DNA of 64,000 nt, from NCBI GenBank assembly GCA_016705325.1, contig JADIYJ010000012.1:62001-126000 (forward strand), in the 5' to 3' direction. Under the pieces are notes generated by a model. The model was not told where the DNA came from. It was given only the letters and a program-made list of their open reading frames with translations, and searched no databases. Both the position numbers and the translations under genes were made by a program. The stretch is from Pseudomonadota bacterium (lineage in GTDB: Bacteria > Pseudomonadota > Gammaproteobacteria > Steroidobacterales > Steroidobacteraceae). Below are positions 19,606 to 28,128 of the stretch, in pieces (positions within the stretch are counted from its first letter, which is position 1; every line of letters begins with the position of its first letter).

Positions 19606-20655
19606 ATGCAACCCGTCGAATCGCTTGCGCAATCGATCAAGGAATGGGGTCGTGAACTTGGGTTCCAGAAAGTCGGCATTGCCGGCGTCGACCTGGCCGC
19701 AGACGAGCAGCGGCTGGCGGCATGGCTGGCGCTGGGGCGTCACGGCACGATGCAGTACATGGAACGGCACGGCACCCGGCGCACGCGACCGGCCGAACTG
19801 ATCCCCGGCACGATTCGCGTCGTGAGCGCGCGCATGGATTACCGGGTCGAAGCCACGGACCCCGACGTCGTGCTGCAAGACCCCCTGCTGGGTTACGTGT
19901 CCCGCTATGCGCTTGGTCGCGACTACCACAAAATGCTGCGTCACCGACTCGCGCAGCTGGCCGGGCGCATCGCTGCCGCCGCGGGCACGGCCGGCTTTCG
20001 AGCCTTCACCGACAGCGCTCCCGTGCTGGAGAAGGCGCTGGCCCGCAATGCCGGTCTCGGCTGGATCGGCAAGCACACGAACCTGCTCGACCGTCACGAT
20101 GGCTCCTGGTTCTTCCTCGGTGAGATCTACACCGACCTGCCACTGCCCATCGACGCGCCGGTGAGTTCGCACTGTGGCTCGTGCACGGCGTGCATCGACG
20201 CCTGCCCGACGCAGGCGATCGTCGCGCCCTATGAACTGGACGCGCGACGCTGCATCTCGTACCTGACGATCGAGCACAAGGGTCCAATTCCGCAAGAGTT
20301 TCGCGCTGCGATGGGCAACCGCATCTACGGCTGCGACGACTGCCAGCTCGTGTGCCCGTGGAACCGGTATGCCAGGGTCACGGCCGAGCCCGATTTCCGG
20401 ACGCGGCACGGACTCGACGCGCCAAGCCTGGTCGAGTTGTTCCGCTGGAGCGAAGAGCAGTTTCTCGCGCTGACCGCAGGCAGCGCGATTCGACGCATTG
20501 GTTACGAGCGCTGGCTACGCAACGTCGCGGTGGCGCTCGGCAATGCGCCGGCCACGCCGGCGGTCATCGCCGCGCTTGAGTCACGCGTGGACGACCCGAG
20601 CGAGCTGGTGCGCGAGCACGTCCGCTGGGCGCTTCGTGCCCAGCGGAGGTGCTAG
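19606..20655 (+). CDS. queG: Epoxyqueuosine reductase
   Basis: 349 residues. Cobalamin-dependent iron-sulfur enzyme of the last queuosine step, epoxyqueuosine to queuosine in tRNA. Two 4Fe-4S clusters: HCGSCTACIDACPTQAI at about 188-204 and CDDCQLVCPWN at about 247-257. FTDSAPVLEKALARNAGLGWIGKHTNLL is the conserved core region. C-terminal helical HEAT-like end. Divergent from nnr, as in many gammaproteobacteria. Confidence 0.95.
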   Translation: MQPVESLAQSIKEWGRELGFQKVGIAGVDLAADEQRLAAWLALGRHGTMQYMERHGTRRTRPAELIPGTIRVVSARMDYRVEATDPDVVLQDPLLGYVSRYALGRDYHKMLRHRLAQLAGRIAAAAGTAGFRAFTDSAPVLEKALARNAGLGWIGKHTNLLDRHDGSWFFLGEIYTDLPLPIDAPVSSHCGSCTACIDACPTQAIVAPYELDARRCISYLTIEHKGPIPQEFRAAMGNRIYGCDDCQLVCPWNRYARVTAEPDFRTRHGLDAPSLVELFRWSEEQFLALTAGSAIRRIGYERWLRNVAVALGNAPATPAVIAALESRVDDPSELVREHVRWALRAQRRC

Positions 20656-20696
20656 GGGTCAAAGGTGCAGCCGAAATCTGTAAGTCTGGCCTCCGG

Positions 20697-20801
20697 CCTT
20701 CCTTGCCTCCCTGTCCTTCCTTGCCTTCCTTGCCTTCCTTGCCTTCCTTGCCTTCCTTACCTTCCTTACCTTCCTTACCTTCCTGCCCTTCCTGCCCTTC
20801 C
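20697..20801. repeat. CCTTCCTTG/CCTTCCTTA tandem pyrimidine tract
   Basis: About 105 bases dominated by 9- to 10-base CTTCCTTGC/CTTCCTTAC units, then CTTCCTGCC units, ending exactly at the panC stop codon (TAG on the minus strand, 20802-20804). It fills the gap between the convergent queG and panC genes. On the panC mRNA it reads GGAAGG directly after the stop, as for purA. Confidence 0.92.
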
Positions 20802-21662
20802 CTATCCCCTTCTCGGCGCGGCACACTGGAGGTTGTCGATCAGCCGCGCCTTGCCGATCCGGCCCGCCGCGAGCACCACGACGTGGACGTCGTTTGCCGT
20901 CGGGATCGCGAGACGATCCGCCGTGCGTACTTCGAAATACTCCGGGCGGAAGCCCGCTTGCACGAGATCGCCGAGCCCGGCGGCCTGCATGCCGGCGTAA
21001 TCCATGTCGCCCGCTTCCAGCCGGCGCCGTGCCTTGTCGAGCGCGCGATACATGGCAGGCGCTGCCGCCCGCTCGGATTCGGACAGGTAGCGATTGCGCG
21101 AACTGAGCGCGAGTCCGTCATCCGCGCGCACCGTGGGCGCGCCGACGATCTTTACCGGCAGGTTCAGGTCGTCGACGACGCGTCGGATCACCGTGAGCTG
21201 CTGGAAATCCTTTTCGCCGAAGATCGCAACGTCCGGCTGGACCAGGCACAGCAGCTTGACGACCACGGTCGCGACCCCCTGGAAATGCCCCGGGCGGAAC
21301 ACGCCGCAGAGAATGTCCGTGAGCCCGGGCACATCGACGACGGTGCTGCCGACGCTGCCCGAGGGATACATTTCTTCGACGGTCGGGTGGAAGAGCGCAT
21401 CGACGCCGTATTCGCCCAGCAGGTTGGAATCGTCGTCCGGGGTGCGCGGATACGCGCTGAAATCCTCGGACGGCCCGAACTGCATCGGGTTGACGAAGAT
21501 GCTGGAGATGACGCGCCTGCCGTGCAGGTGCGCAGCCGACATGAGGCTCGCATGTCCCATGTGCAGGTTGCCCATGGTGGGCACGAACGCGATGCTCTCG
21601 CGGGCGAGCCGCCAGCGCGTGACGGTTGCGCGGAGTTCCGCGATCCGCGTGATCGTTTGCAT
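20802..21662 (-). CDS. panC: Pantothenate synthetase
   Basis: 286 residues. ATP-dependent condensation of pantoate with beta-alanine. HIGH-like motif PTMGNLHMGH (about 29-38), IFVNPMQFGPSEDF, GEKDFQQL and the KMSKS-like ALSSRNRYLS are in order. The ATG at 21662 fits the family; the frame is open further upstream into panB. It lies 38 bases after panB on the same strand, so the two pathway genes are co-transcribed. Confidence 0.96.
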   Translation of the reverse strand: MQTITRIAELRATVTRWRLARESIAFVPTMGNLHMGHASLMSAAHLHGRRVISSIFVNPMQFGPSEDFSAYPRTPDDDSNLLGEYGVDALFHPTVEEMYPSGSVGSTVVDVPGLTDILCGVFRPGHFQGVATVVVKLLCLVQPDVAIFGEKDFQQLTVIRRVVDDLNLPVKIVGAPTVRADDGLALSSRNRYLSESERAAAPAMYRALDKARRRLEAGDMDYAGMQAAGLGDLVQAGFRPEYFEVRTADRLAIPTANDVHVVVLAAGRIGKARLIDNLQCAAPRRG

Positions 21663-21700
21663 CGGTCGGGCAGTCCCTGGTGGCGTCGCTGCTGGCGTGC

Positions 21701-22528
21701 TTAGAAACAATGCTCGGGCGCGGGGTATGCCCGGCTTTTCACGGCGTCGCCGTAAGCCCGGATCGCCGCCAGCGGGCTGTCGCAGCCCTGCTGAAAGTTC
21801 TGCACGAACCTGGGCTTGCGCCCAGGCGTAATGTCGAGCACGTCGTAGAGCACGAGGATCTGGCCGTCGGTGTCCGGACCGGCGCCGATGCCAATGACCG
21901 GCACGTGCAGCTCCGCCGTGATCTCCTTGCCGAGGTGGGACGGGATGCACTCGAGCAGCACGACGTCCGCGCCGGAATCCTGCAGCAACCTGGCATCGCG
22001 GCGCATCTGCTCTGCCGCCGCCTCCTCGCGCCCCTGCACGCGGAACCCGCCCGTCTTGTGCACAGACTGCGGCCGCAAGCCGAGGTGCGCGCAGACCGCG
22101 ATGTCGTGACTGGCGAGGAATTCGACGATCTCCGCCTGGCCGGCGCCGCCCTCGAGCTTCACCATCTTGGCGCCGCCTTCCTGCATCAGCCGCACGGCGT
22201 TCTTCAGCGCTTCGTCCTTCGACGTGTAGGTCATGAACGGCATGTCCGCCATCAGGAAGGGCCGTACCAGTCCTTTCGCGACTGAGCGGCAGTGATAGAT
22301 GACGTCGCTCAACGTCACCGGCACGGTCGTGTCATAACCCTGGATCACCATGCCGAGCGAATCACCGACGAGCACGACGTCGAGATTGGCCGCATCGACG
22401 AGGGCGGCGTAACTGGCGTCGTAACAGGTGATGCAGGAGATTTTCTCACCCTGCTCCTTCATGCGGCCCAGCGAGGCCACGGTGACGGGCGGACGCGCCG
22501 AATCCCGCAGTTGCAATTGGGTGTACAT
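21701..22528 (-). CDS. panB: 3-methyl-2-oxobutanoate hydroxymethyltransferase
   Basis: 275 residues. First committed step to pantoate, using methylene-tetrahydrofolate. The magnesium-site stretch VVLVGDSLGMVIQGYDTT, KLEGGAG, AHLGLRPQSVHKTGGF and IGIGAGPDTDGQILVLYDVL are typical. Decameric cytosolic barrel enzyme. Precedes panC; upstream is a deoxynucleoside kinase gene 72 bases away. Confidence 0.96.
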   Translation of the reverse strand: MYTQLQLRDSARPPVTVASLGRMKEQGEKISCITCYDASYAALVDAANLDVVLVGDSLGMVIQGYDTTVPVTLSDVIYHCRSVAKGLVRPFLMADMPFMTYTSKDEALKNAVRLMQEGGAKMVKLEGGAGQAEIVEFLASHDIAVCAHLGLRPQSVHKTGGFRVQGREEAAAEQMRRDARLLQDSGADVVLLECIPSHLGKEITAELHVPVIGIGAGPDTDGQILVLYDVLDITPGRKPRFVQNFQQGCDSPLAAIRAYGDAVKSRAYPAPEHCF

Positions 22529-22600
22529 AGGGCCGCCTCGTGCGAGGCCGCAAGGATGACGGAGCGGCCCCGAAACATCAACGCCAGCAGGTGCCGGGGT

Positions 22601-23296
22601 CTACAGCAAGCTCTTGAGCGGGTTGAAGTAGTGGCGTCCCTTGCGGGGCCGGACGATTTCGGCCAGCAGGGCCTGGTAGTCCGCCTCGTTGCCGATCGGA
22701 TCGATCTCCGCGGCATTTACGATCAGCACCGGGGCCGCGTCGTACTCGAGGAAGAACCGCGCGTAGCCTTCGGTGAGTCGCTCGAGGTAGCGGCGCTCGA
22801 TCTGCTGTTCGTATTCGATGCCGCGACGCGCGATGCGCTCGAGCAGCACGTCGGCCGGGGCCTGCAGGTAGACGATGAGGTCGGGCGACGGCGCGTCGAT
22901 CGCGAGCCGCTCGTAGACCTGCTCGTACAGCGCGAACTCCTCGTCGTCGAGCGTGAGCCGCGCGAACAGCCGGTCCTTCTCGAGCATGTAGTCGGCGACG
23001 CGCACGTTTTCGAACAGGTCGGACTGGCGCAGGTCCTGCAACTGCCGCGAGCGCTGGAACAGGAAGTACAGCTGCGTCTGGAACGCGGCGGCGCGCGGGT
23101 TGCGGTAAAAGCGCTCGAGGAACGGGTTCTCGGAATCCTGCTCCAGCACCAGTTCGCTGCCGAAACTGCGGCCGAGGCGGCGCACGAGGCTGGTCTTGCC
23201 GACGCCGATCGGGCCTTCGATGACGACGTAGCGGTGCGGCGTCGGCATGGCAGGCTCGGCAACCTCGTCGTCGCCGGGAGTGCGGTCGAAAGTCAT
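22601..23296 (-). CDS. Deoxynucleoside kinase family protein
   Basis: 231 residues of the dNK/deoxyguanosine-kinase fold. P-loop EGPIGVGKTSLVRRL near residues 27-41, the ERF stretch NPFLERFYRNP, the DRLFA substrate motif (MLEKDRLFARL) and the lid region ERIARRGIEYEQQIERRYLE. It probably phosphorylates a deoxynucleoside for salvage; the substrate cannot be read off. The start ATG overlaps the folK stop by four bases (ATGA), so it is coupled to folK. Confidence 0.88.
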   Translation of the reverse strand: MTFDRTPGDDEVAEPAMPTPHRYVVIEGPIGVGKTSLVRRLGRSFGSELVLEQDSENPFLERFYRNPRAAAFQTQLYFLFQRSRQLQDLRQSDLFENVRVADYMLEKDRLFARLTLDDEEFALYEQVYERLAIDAPSPDLIVYLQAPADVLLERIARRGIEYEQQIERRYLERLTEGYARFFLEYDAAPVLIVNAAEIDPIGNEADYQALLAEIVRPRKGRHYFNPLKSLL

Positions 23297-23826
23297 GCGT
23301 CAATCCGTTCCAGGGCAGGCGGGGCCAGGCGCTGCAGCAGTGCGTCCACTCTACCAACGCCCGGCACGTCGAGGGATGGGCTGATCTCGGCCAGCGGGAC
23401 GAGCACGAAGTCGCGTTCCGCGATACCGGGATGCGGCAAGGTCAACGCGGCTTCGCTGCAGCGGGTTTGGCCGTACACGAGCAGGTCGAGATCGATGAGG
23501 CGCGGCCCCCAGCGCACGACCGGTGCTTCGCGCCCGAGCCGGGTTTCGAGCGTTTTCAATTCGCGCAGCAGCGTGGCTGGATCGAGTTGCGTCAGCAACG
23601 CGGCCGCGGCGTTGACGAAATCGGGTTGTTCGGCCGGCCCCATCGGGCGCGAACGATAGGCCGAAGAGCGCAGCACGAGTCGCGTCCCGGGTATTGCAGC
23701 CAGTGCTGCGAATGCGCGTTCGACCTGGCGCACGGGTTGCGCGAGATTGCTGCCGAGCGCGACGTACGCCGGCACCCAGTGCGGCCTTGCGGACGCGGCG
23801 GGTGGAGGCGCATGGCCAGCAGTCAC
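23293..23826 (-). CDS. folK: 2-amino-4-hydroxy-6-hydroxymethyldihydropteridine pyrophosphokinase
   Basis: 177 residues from a GTG start at 23824-23826. Pyrophosphorylates 6-hydroxymethyl-dihydropterin in folate synthesis. VALGSNLAQPVRQVERA, SSAYRSRPMGPAEQPDFVNA, WGPRLIDLDLLVYG and LPHPGIAERDFVLVPLAEI match the family. The GTG overlaps the pcnB stop (GTGA) and was preferred to a longer version running into pcnB. folK after pcnB is the usual gammaproteobacterial order. Confidence 0.95.
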   Translation of the reverse strand: MTAGHAPPPAASARPHWVPAYVALGSNLAQPVRQVERAFAALAAIPGTRLVLRSSAYRSRPMGPAEQPDFVNAAAALLTQLDPATLLRELKTLETRLGREAPVVRWGPRLIDLDLLVYGQTRCSEAALTLPHPGIAERDFVLVPLAEISPSLDVPGVGRVDALLQRLAPPALERIDA

Positions 23827-25253
23827 GGCGGCGTCGGTGCCGCACCAGAAGGCTTGCGACGACGACGCGGACGCCGCCGCCGGCGCGAGGCCGCACTTCT
23901 GGTCGCTTCGCCCCGCTCCGACACCGGACGGTTCTCGACCATCGCGAGACGATCGTCGTCCGAGGCCTGCTGCAGGTCGGTCCACCACTGGGCCAGTTCC
24001 GGATCGGCTTCGCCGGACTCGGCGCGCAGCAGCAGGAAATCGTACGCCGCGCGGAACCGCGGATGCTCGAGCAGGCGCAGCGCACGGCGACCCGAGCGTC
24101 GCTCGAACCGTGTCTGCAGCATGATCAGTTCGCGCATCGGCAGCGAGAATCGCTTCGGCAACGCGATTCGCTGCAACTGGCGTCCGATGACCTTGTCGCT
24201 GGCGTCGAGCAGTCGCTGCGGATCGTCCGGCAGCGGTCCGTCCGGCGTGCCCAGCGCGCGCAGGATGGCGGGCCACAGCAGCACGGCGAAGAGGAACGTC
24301 GGCGTCACCGATTTATCGTCATGCACGCGATCGTCCGTACCTTCGAGGCCCAGTTGCACCAGGCGTGAACCGGCGGACTCCGGAGCGGCTTCGAGCGCAG
24401 CGGCGACGTCCGGCATCAGGTGGGCCAACAACTCGAGGCGGATCAGCCATTCGAGCGAGGCTTCGGCATGTCCGGACAGCATCAGCTTCAGCGTTTCGTC
24501 GAACAGGCGCGCCGCAGGCATGCGGTCGAGCATGTAGGCAAGCTCGCCGATCGGCGCTTCCGTGCCCGGGTGCAGCGTGAAATTGAGCTTCGCCGCGAAG
24601 CGCGCTGCACGGAGCATGCGCACCGGGTCCTCGCGATAGCGCGTCGCCGGATCGCCGATCAAGCGCAGGATGCGGTTGCGCGCGTCCTCGACGCCGCCCA
24701 CGTAATCCCAGATCGAGTAGTCCTCGATGTTGTAGTAGAGCGCGTTGGCCGTGAAGTCGCGACGCCACACGTCCTCTTCGATCGTGCCGTAGAGGTTGTC
24801 GCGCAGGATGCGGCCGTGCTCGTCGATCGCGCGGTGCTCCACTTCGTCGACGCCGTGGTCTTCGTCGATCTCCGTGTGCGCGGCGCGGAACGTCGCGACC
24901 TCGATGATCTCGTGACCGAAACGCACGTGCGCGAGGTGAAAGCGCCGGCCGATCAGGCGGCAGTTGCGGAAGGTCCGGCGAACGTCCTCCGGATGCGCAT
25001 CGGTCGCGATGTCGAAGTCCTTCGGCTGCACGTTGAGCAGCAGGTCGCGCACGGCACCGCCCACCAGGAAGCCCTGGTAGCCGGAGTCCTTGAGGCGATA
25101 GAGCACCTTGAGCGCGGCCGGCGAGATGTTGGAGCGCGACACCGGGTGGTCCGCGCGCGCGTAGATCGTCGGCTGGGGGGGACCCGCGGGGGCCTCGGCG
25201 GCCGCTGCGGCCTTGGCATCGCGCGACCGGAATAGTTTAGTGAACGAAAACAA
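23823..25253 (-). CDS. pcnB: Poly(A) polymerase I
   Basis: 476 residues. Adds 3' poly(A) tails to RNAs, which promotes their decay. Class II nucleotidyltransferase motif FLVGGAVRDLLLN followed by the metal-binding KDFDIATDA at about 62-85, then the RRDFTANALYYN and REDPVRMLRAARFAAKL regions of the neck/body. The long Arg-rich tail (SRRRRRPRRRRKPSG) is typical of PAP I and probably binds RNA. Divergent from tRNA-Glu. Confidence 0.95.
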   Translation of the reverse strand: MFSFTKLFRSRDAKAAAAAEAPAGPPQPTIYARADHPVSRSNISPAALKVLYRLKDSGYQGFLVGGAVRDLLLNVQPKDFDIATDAHPEDVRRTFRNCRLIGRRFHLAHVRFGHEIIEVATFRAAHTEIDEDHGVDEVEHRAIDEHGRILRDNLYGTIEEDVWRRDFTANALYYNIEDYSIWDYVGGVEDARNRILRLIGDPATRYREDPVRMLRAARFAAKLNFTLHPGTEAPIGELAYMLDRMPAARLFDETLKLMLSGHAEASLEWLIRLELLAHLMPDVAAALEAAPESAGSRLVQLGLEGTDDRVHDDKSVTPTFLFAVLLWPAILRALGTPDGPLPDDPQRLLDASDKVIGRQLQRIALPKRFSLPMRELIMLQTRFERRSGRRALRLLEHPRFRAAYDFLLLRAESGEADPELAQWWTDLQQASDDDRLAMVENRPVSERGEATRSAASRRRRRPRRRRKPSGAAPTPP

Positions 25254-25270
25254 GGGCAGGGAGCTTCTGC

Positions 25271-25298
25271 TGGACCGGGGAAAACAGCCGGGTATAAT
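25271..25298 (+). promoter_or_regulatory. Sigma-70 promoter of tRNA-Glu
   Basis: A perfect TATAAT at 25293-25298 with TGGACC (four of six matches to TTGACA) at 25271-25276, spacer 16 bp. It points to the tRNA-Glu gene that starts at 25345. Confidence 0.7.
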
Positions 25299-25344
25299 AC
25301 GCGGCTTCGTCAGGACCCGGTTAGTCCAAACCGGTCCGGCTCAC

Positions 25345-25420
25345 GCTCCCATCGTCTAGAGGCCCAGGACACAGCCCTCTCAAGGCTGGTACGAGGGTTC
25401 GAATCCCTCTGGGAGCGCCA
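25345..25420 (+). tRNA. tRNA-Glu (anticodon CTC)
   Basis: 76 bases with acceptor GCTCCCA/TGGGAGC, D-arm TCGTCTAGAGGCCCAGGAC typical of tRNA-Glu, anticodon stem CAGCC/GGCTG around loop CTCTCAA (anticodon CTC), T-arm GAGGGTTCGAATCCCTC and an encoded CCA. The CTC anticodon reads GAG only, so a second tRNA-Glu (TTC) must exist elsewhere. Confidence 0.96.
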
Positions 25421-25808
25421 TTTAATCAATGGCTTATGTAGTCACCGACCTGCCTCGCAACGATGCCGGAATCTGGTGGGAATATAGCCGTGCGGATCTC
25501 GTGCGGTATCAGCGCACGATTCAGCCAATTCAACGGCTTACGGTGGCGTGCGTCCGCGACATCATTCCCGTGGACGCTCAGCGGCCGCGTCATGTGAAAG
25601 TGCGGGACACTCGGTGAGGGTCGAGACGGTTGCTTAGCAGGTCGCAGTTGATCGGCGAGCCACTCAATGAACCGTCTGGCCCCGTCGCGCCGCCGTCACG
25701 GACTAATCCCCAGGCCAGGTTCGCCGGAACGTCGCAGACATCAATGTCCGACAAGGTGCAGGGGCAGGCGCTGAGCGCCACCACCGCACGGCAGTTCACC
25801 CCCCAGAA
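25421..25808 (+). other. Gap after tRNA-Glu; possible ferredoxin start fragment
   Basis: No convincing gene. A 62-codon frame at 25429-25617 begins MAYVVTD, the exact N-terminus of the 7Fe ferredoxin FdxA family, but then continues without any cysteine motif. The first seven codons could be the remains of a truncated fdxA, with unrelated DNA after about 25449. The rest of the gap shows nothing recognisable. Confidence 0.35.
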
Positions 25809-26492
25809 TCAGGGGATCGGGCGGAACCAGATCGCCTTGCCGGACAGTCCGCGCACCCGCAGCAGCAACGTCGGACCGATCGACGCCACCGCAACGGCAC
25901 CGCAGAGATTGCCGGAGCTCGGCACGTTCAGTGCGGCATTGCGCAGCGGCAGCAGCGACGGCGTGGTCCCGTACTGTTCGCACTCCGAGTCGCCGTAGAG
26001 GCCGTAGGCCTTGTCGTTGGCATCGACGAACTCCCAATAGCCGTACACCGCAGGATCGCCGACTGCACCGTCGCCCAGGAACGTGAGTTCGGCTGAGATC
26101 ATCACGAAGCGCACGTCCGCAGGAACGGGCTTCTTGCCGGGATCAAGCGGCACATCGGCGGTGGCGTCGGCCTTCACCGAGAGCACCTTGAAACGGTAGC
26201 GGTTCAGCGGAGCGTCGTAGATCTGGATCTCGCCCGCCTCACCGATCAACAGCGGGTTGGCGCGGCTGCCCTTGGGCTGCCACTGCAGGCCCTTGCCGAC
26301 CGCCACGCAGTCGAGCGCGGTCCCAGGGTCCCGAGCCCCCTTCGGCGAGCAGGCCCTGCCCGTCACCGCCACCGGCTCATTCGTGGTCTTCTTCGCCGCC
26401 GCTCCGGCGGGGCTGGCTAAGCCGACGGTCACGAAGGCGACCACAGCCCACGCGCCGACTCTGGCGACCCGTCGTTTCGATGCGATCTCCAT
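25809..26492 (-). CDS. Hypothetical secreted protein
   Basis: 227 residues, not recognised. A signal peptide covers about 1-32 (VGAWAVVAFVTVGLASPAGAAA), so the protein is exported. The mature part has four cysteines in two pairs (ACSPKGARDPGTALDC and SECEQYG...GNLCGAVA), suggesting disulfides. The patterns RFVMISAELTFLGDG and YGYWEFVDANDKAYG resemble beta-sandwich proteins of the DUF4352/telokin-like type; this is a guess by pattern. It is the first gene beyond tRNA-Glu and faces away from the cluster that follows. Confidence 0.7.
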   Translation of the reverse strand: MEIASKRRVARVGAWAVVAFVTVGLASPAGAAAKKTTNEPVAVTGRACSPKGARDPGTALDCVAVGKGLQWQPKGSRANPLLIGEAGEIQIYDAPLNRYRFKVLSVKADATADVPLDPGKKPVPADVRFVMISAELTFLGDGAVGDPAVYGYWEFVDANDKAYGLYGDSECEQYGTTPSLLPLRNAALNVPSSGNLCGAVAVASIGPTLLLRVRGLSGKAIWFRPIP

Positions 26493-26947
26493 GGACGGAC
26501 GGTATCGGACGTGGATGTCAGTTGCAACGGCGACAGGAACACCGCTCGTTGGAGAAATCGCTCAGCAGTGTGCTGAGATGCCTCACAGCGCAACTGCGAC
26601 GAGGTTCGTTCAAGGTTCACGTTCGGGGGATCCGCGACAGCAGCGGACAGTCGTTTCAAACGCCCCGGACTGCCGCCGCAGGCTGCTGCGAGGAAGTCGG
26701 AGAGGTCGGCGGACGCGCTGCGCGTCGGCCACGAGCCCCGGATCAGCCTGCCCGCCCTGCCCCGTCCCCCGCATGACCCCGACATACAGCCGCACTCATG
26801 CCCGTATGAATTTGCGGCCGGTCCCTGGACTGCTCACCGCGAACCGACAACCTGTGATGCGAATCACGGAACGGGCGGCTGTGACCACCTACGGTGCGCG
26901 TATCGCGGACACTCTGACGGTCGGGCATCCCGGCCGAGGACAGCTGG
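26493..26947. other. 455-base intergenic region
   Basis: Divergent region between the secreted protein gene and the CelD-like gene. It should hold promoters for both. No RNA gene, repeat or convincing reading frame is seen. Confidence 0.5.
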
Positions 26948-28113
26948 ATGAAGTACGAGGTCATTCGCAGCCCGGCGCAATGGCATGGGTTGCGCGGGCA
27001 ATGGAATGCCCTGCTCGCCGACTGCAGGGCTGACCAGCTGTTCATGACCTGGGAGTGGCTGGACTGCTGGCTGCGTGTGCAGCGCTCGGTCACCGACCTG
27101 AGGATCATCTGCGTACGCGGGACTCGCGGCGAGCTGCTCGGCGTCGCGCCCTTCTATGTCGCCAACTATCGGCTGCTGGACATATTGCCGTACCGCATGC
27201 TGCGAATGATCGGCGACGTCGACTCCGGCGCCGAGTACCAGACCTGGATCGCGCGCACCTCGGACGAAGACCGCGTCTGCGAGGTGATCGTCCGCGCAAT
27301 GTGCGCATTGCGATCGGAATGGGACCTGCTCTGGATCCCCAACCTTGAATCCTGGTCGGGCGCACATGAACCAATGGTCCGGGCGCTCCGCGCTGGCCGC
27401 CTCGGCATCCGCAGCCGCCCCAGGGGCTTTTCGACGGTGGCATTGCCCGCGGATTACCAGGCGTTCCTCGCGAGCATGTCGACCAACCGTCGCCAGCAGA
27501 TCCGGCGCAACACGAAGAAGATCCTGTCGAAGCCCGGCGTCGAGGTGCGCAAGGTGACGACTCGTGACGAACTGGGTCCGGCGCTCGACGCGCTGTTCCG
27601 GTTGCACGGCAAGCGCTGGAGATCCGTGGGTCAGGACGGCGTCTTCGACCGCAACGTCAAGGAGCGGGAATTCTACGAATGCTTCGCGCCGGAAGCGCTG
27701 GCGCGCGGCTGGCTCGCGGTCTATACCCTGTTCGACGGATCGAGCCCAAGGCCGTCCAGATCGGATATGTCTATGGGCGCGCGTTCCTGCAGCTGCAGGA
27801 GGGTTTCGACCCGGACTACTCGCCACACGTCGGCAACGCGTTGCGCACGTGGGTCATTCAGGACTGCATCACGCAGGGCCTGACCGAGTACGATTTTCTC
27901 GGCGGCCATTCCGAGCACAAGAGGCGCTGGCTCGCCGTCGAGCGCACCGGGATGGACCTGCTCGCTTTCACGCCCGGACTCTGGAGCATCCCGATCCGGA
28001 TGGGAGTCTGGCCACGGGGCTCGTACCTGCGCCCCGCCAGTTCGAAGGCCAGGAGCCCGGCGGCGCCCGCCCGCAAACCCGGTCCAGCCGTGACGGACAG
28101 CCAGGTCATCTAA
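26948..28113 (+). pseudogene. CelD/BcsL-FemAB-like acyltransferase, frameshifted
   Basis: GNAT-fold protein of the CelD/BcsL (Acetyltransf_6) type. The first frame begins MKYEVIRSPAQWHGLRG and runs through STNRRQQIRRNTKKIL to WLAVYTLFDG near 27738. There one base seems to be missing: the frame one base earlier continues IEPKAVQIGYVYGRAFLQL, then LTEYDFLGGHSEHKRRWL, to the stop at 28113. The YDFLGG...K.RW end is the family signature and recurs in the gene at 35637. Without the shift the protein would be about 388 residues. It may be a real pseudogene or an assembly indel. A GAGG ribosome binding site precedes the ATG. First gene of a plus-strand run with the PrpF-like and ATP-grasp genes. Confidence 0.85.
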
Positions 28114-28128
28114 GGCAGGCGCCGCCAG

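Noticed and set aside
25590..25998. Small frames in the gap after tRNA-Glu on both strands
   Set aside because: No ribosome binding site, no motif; partly overlapping the secreted-protein gene.
26500..26947. Open frames before the CelD-like gene
   Set aside because: Frames are biased shadows with no motif and no ribosome binding site.
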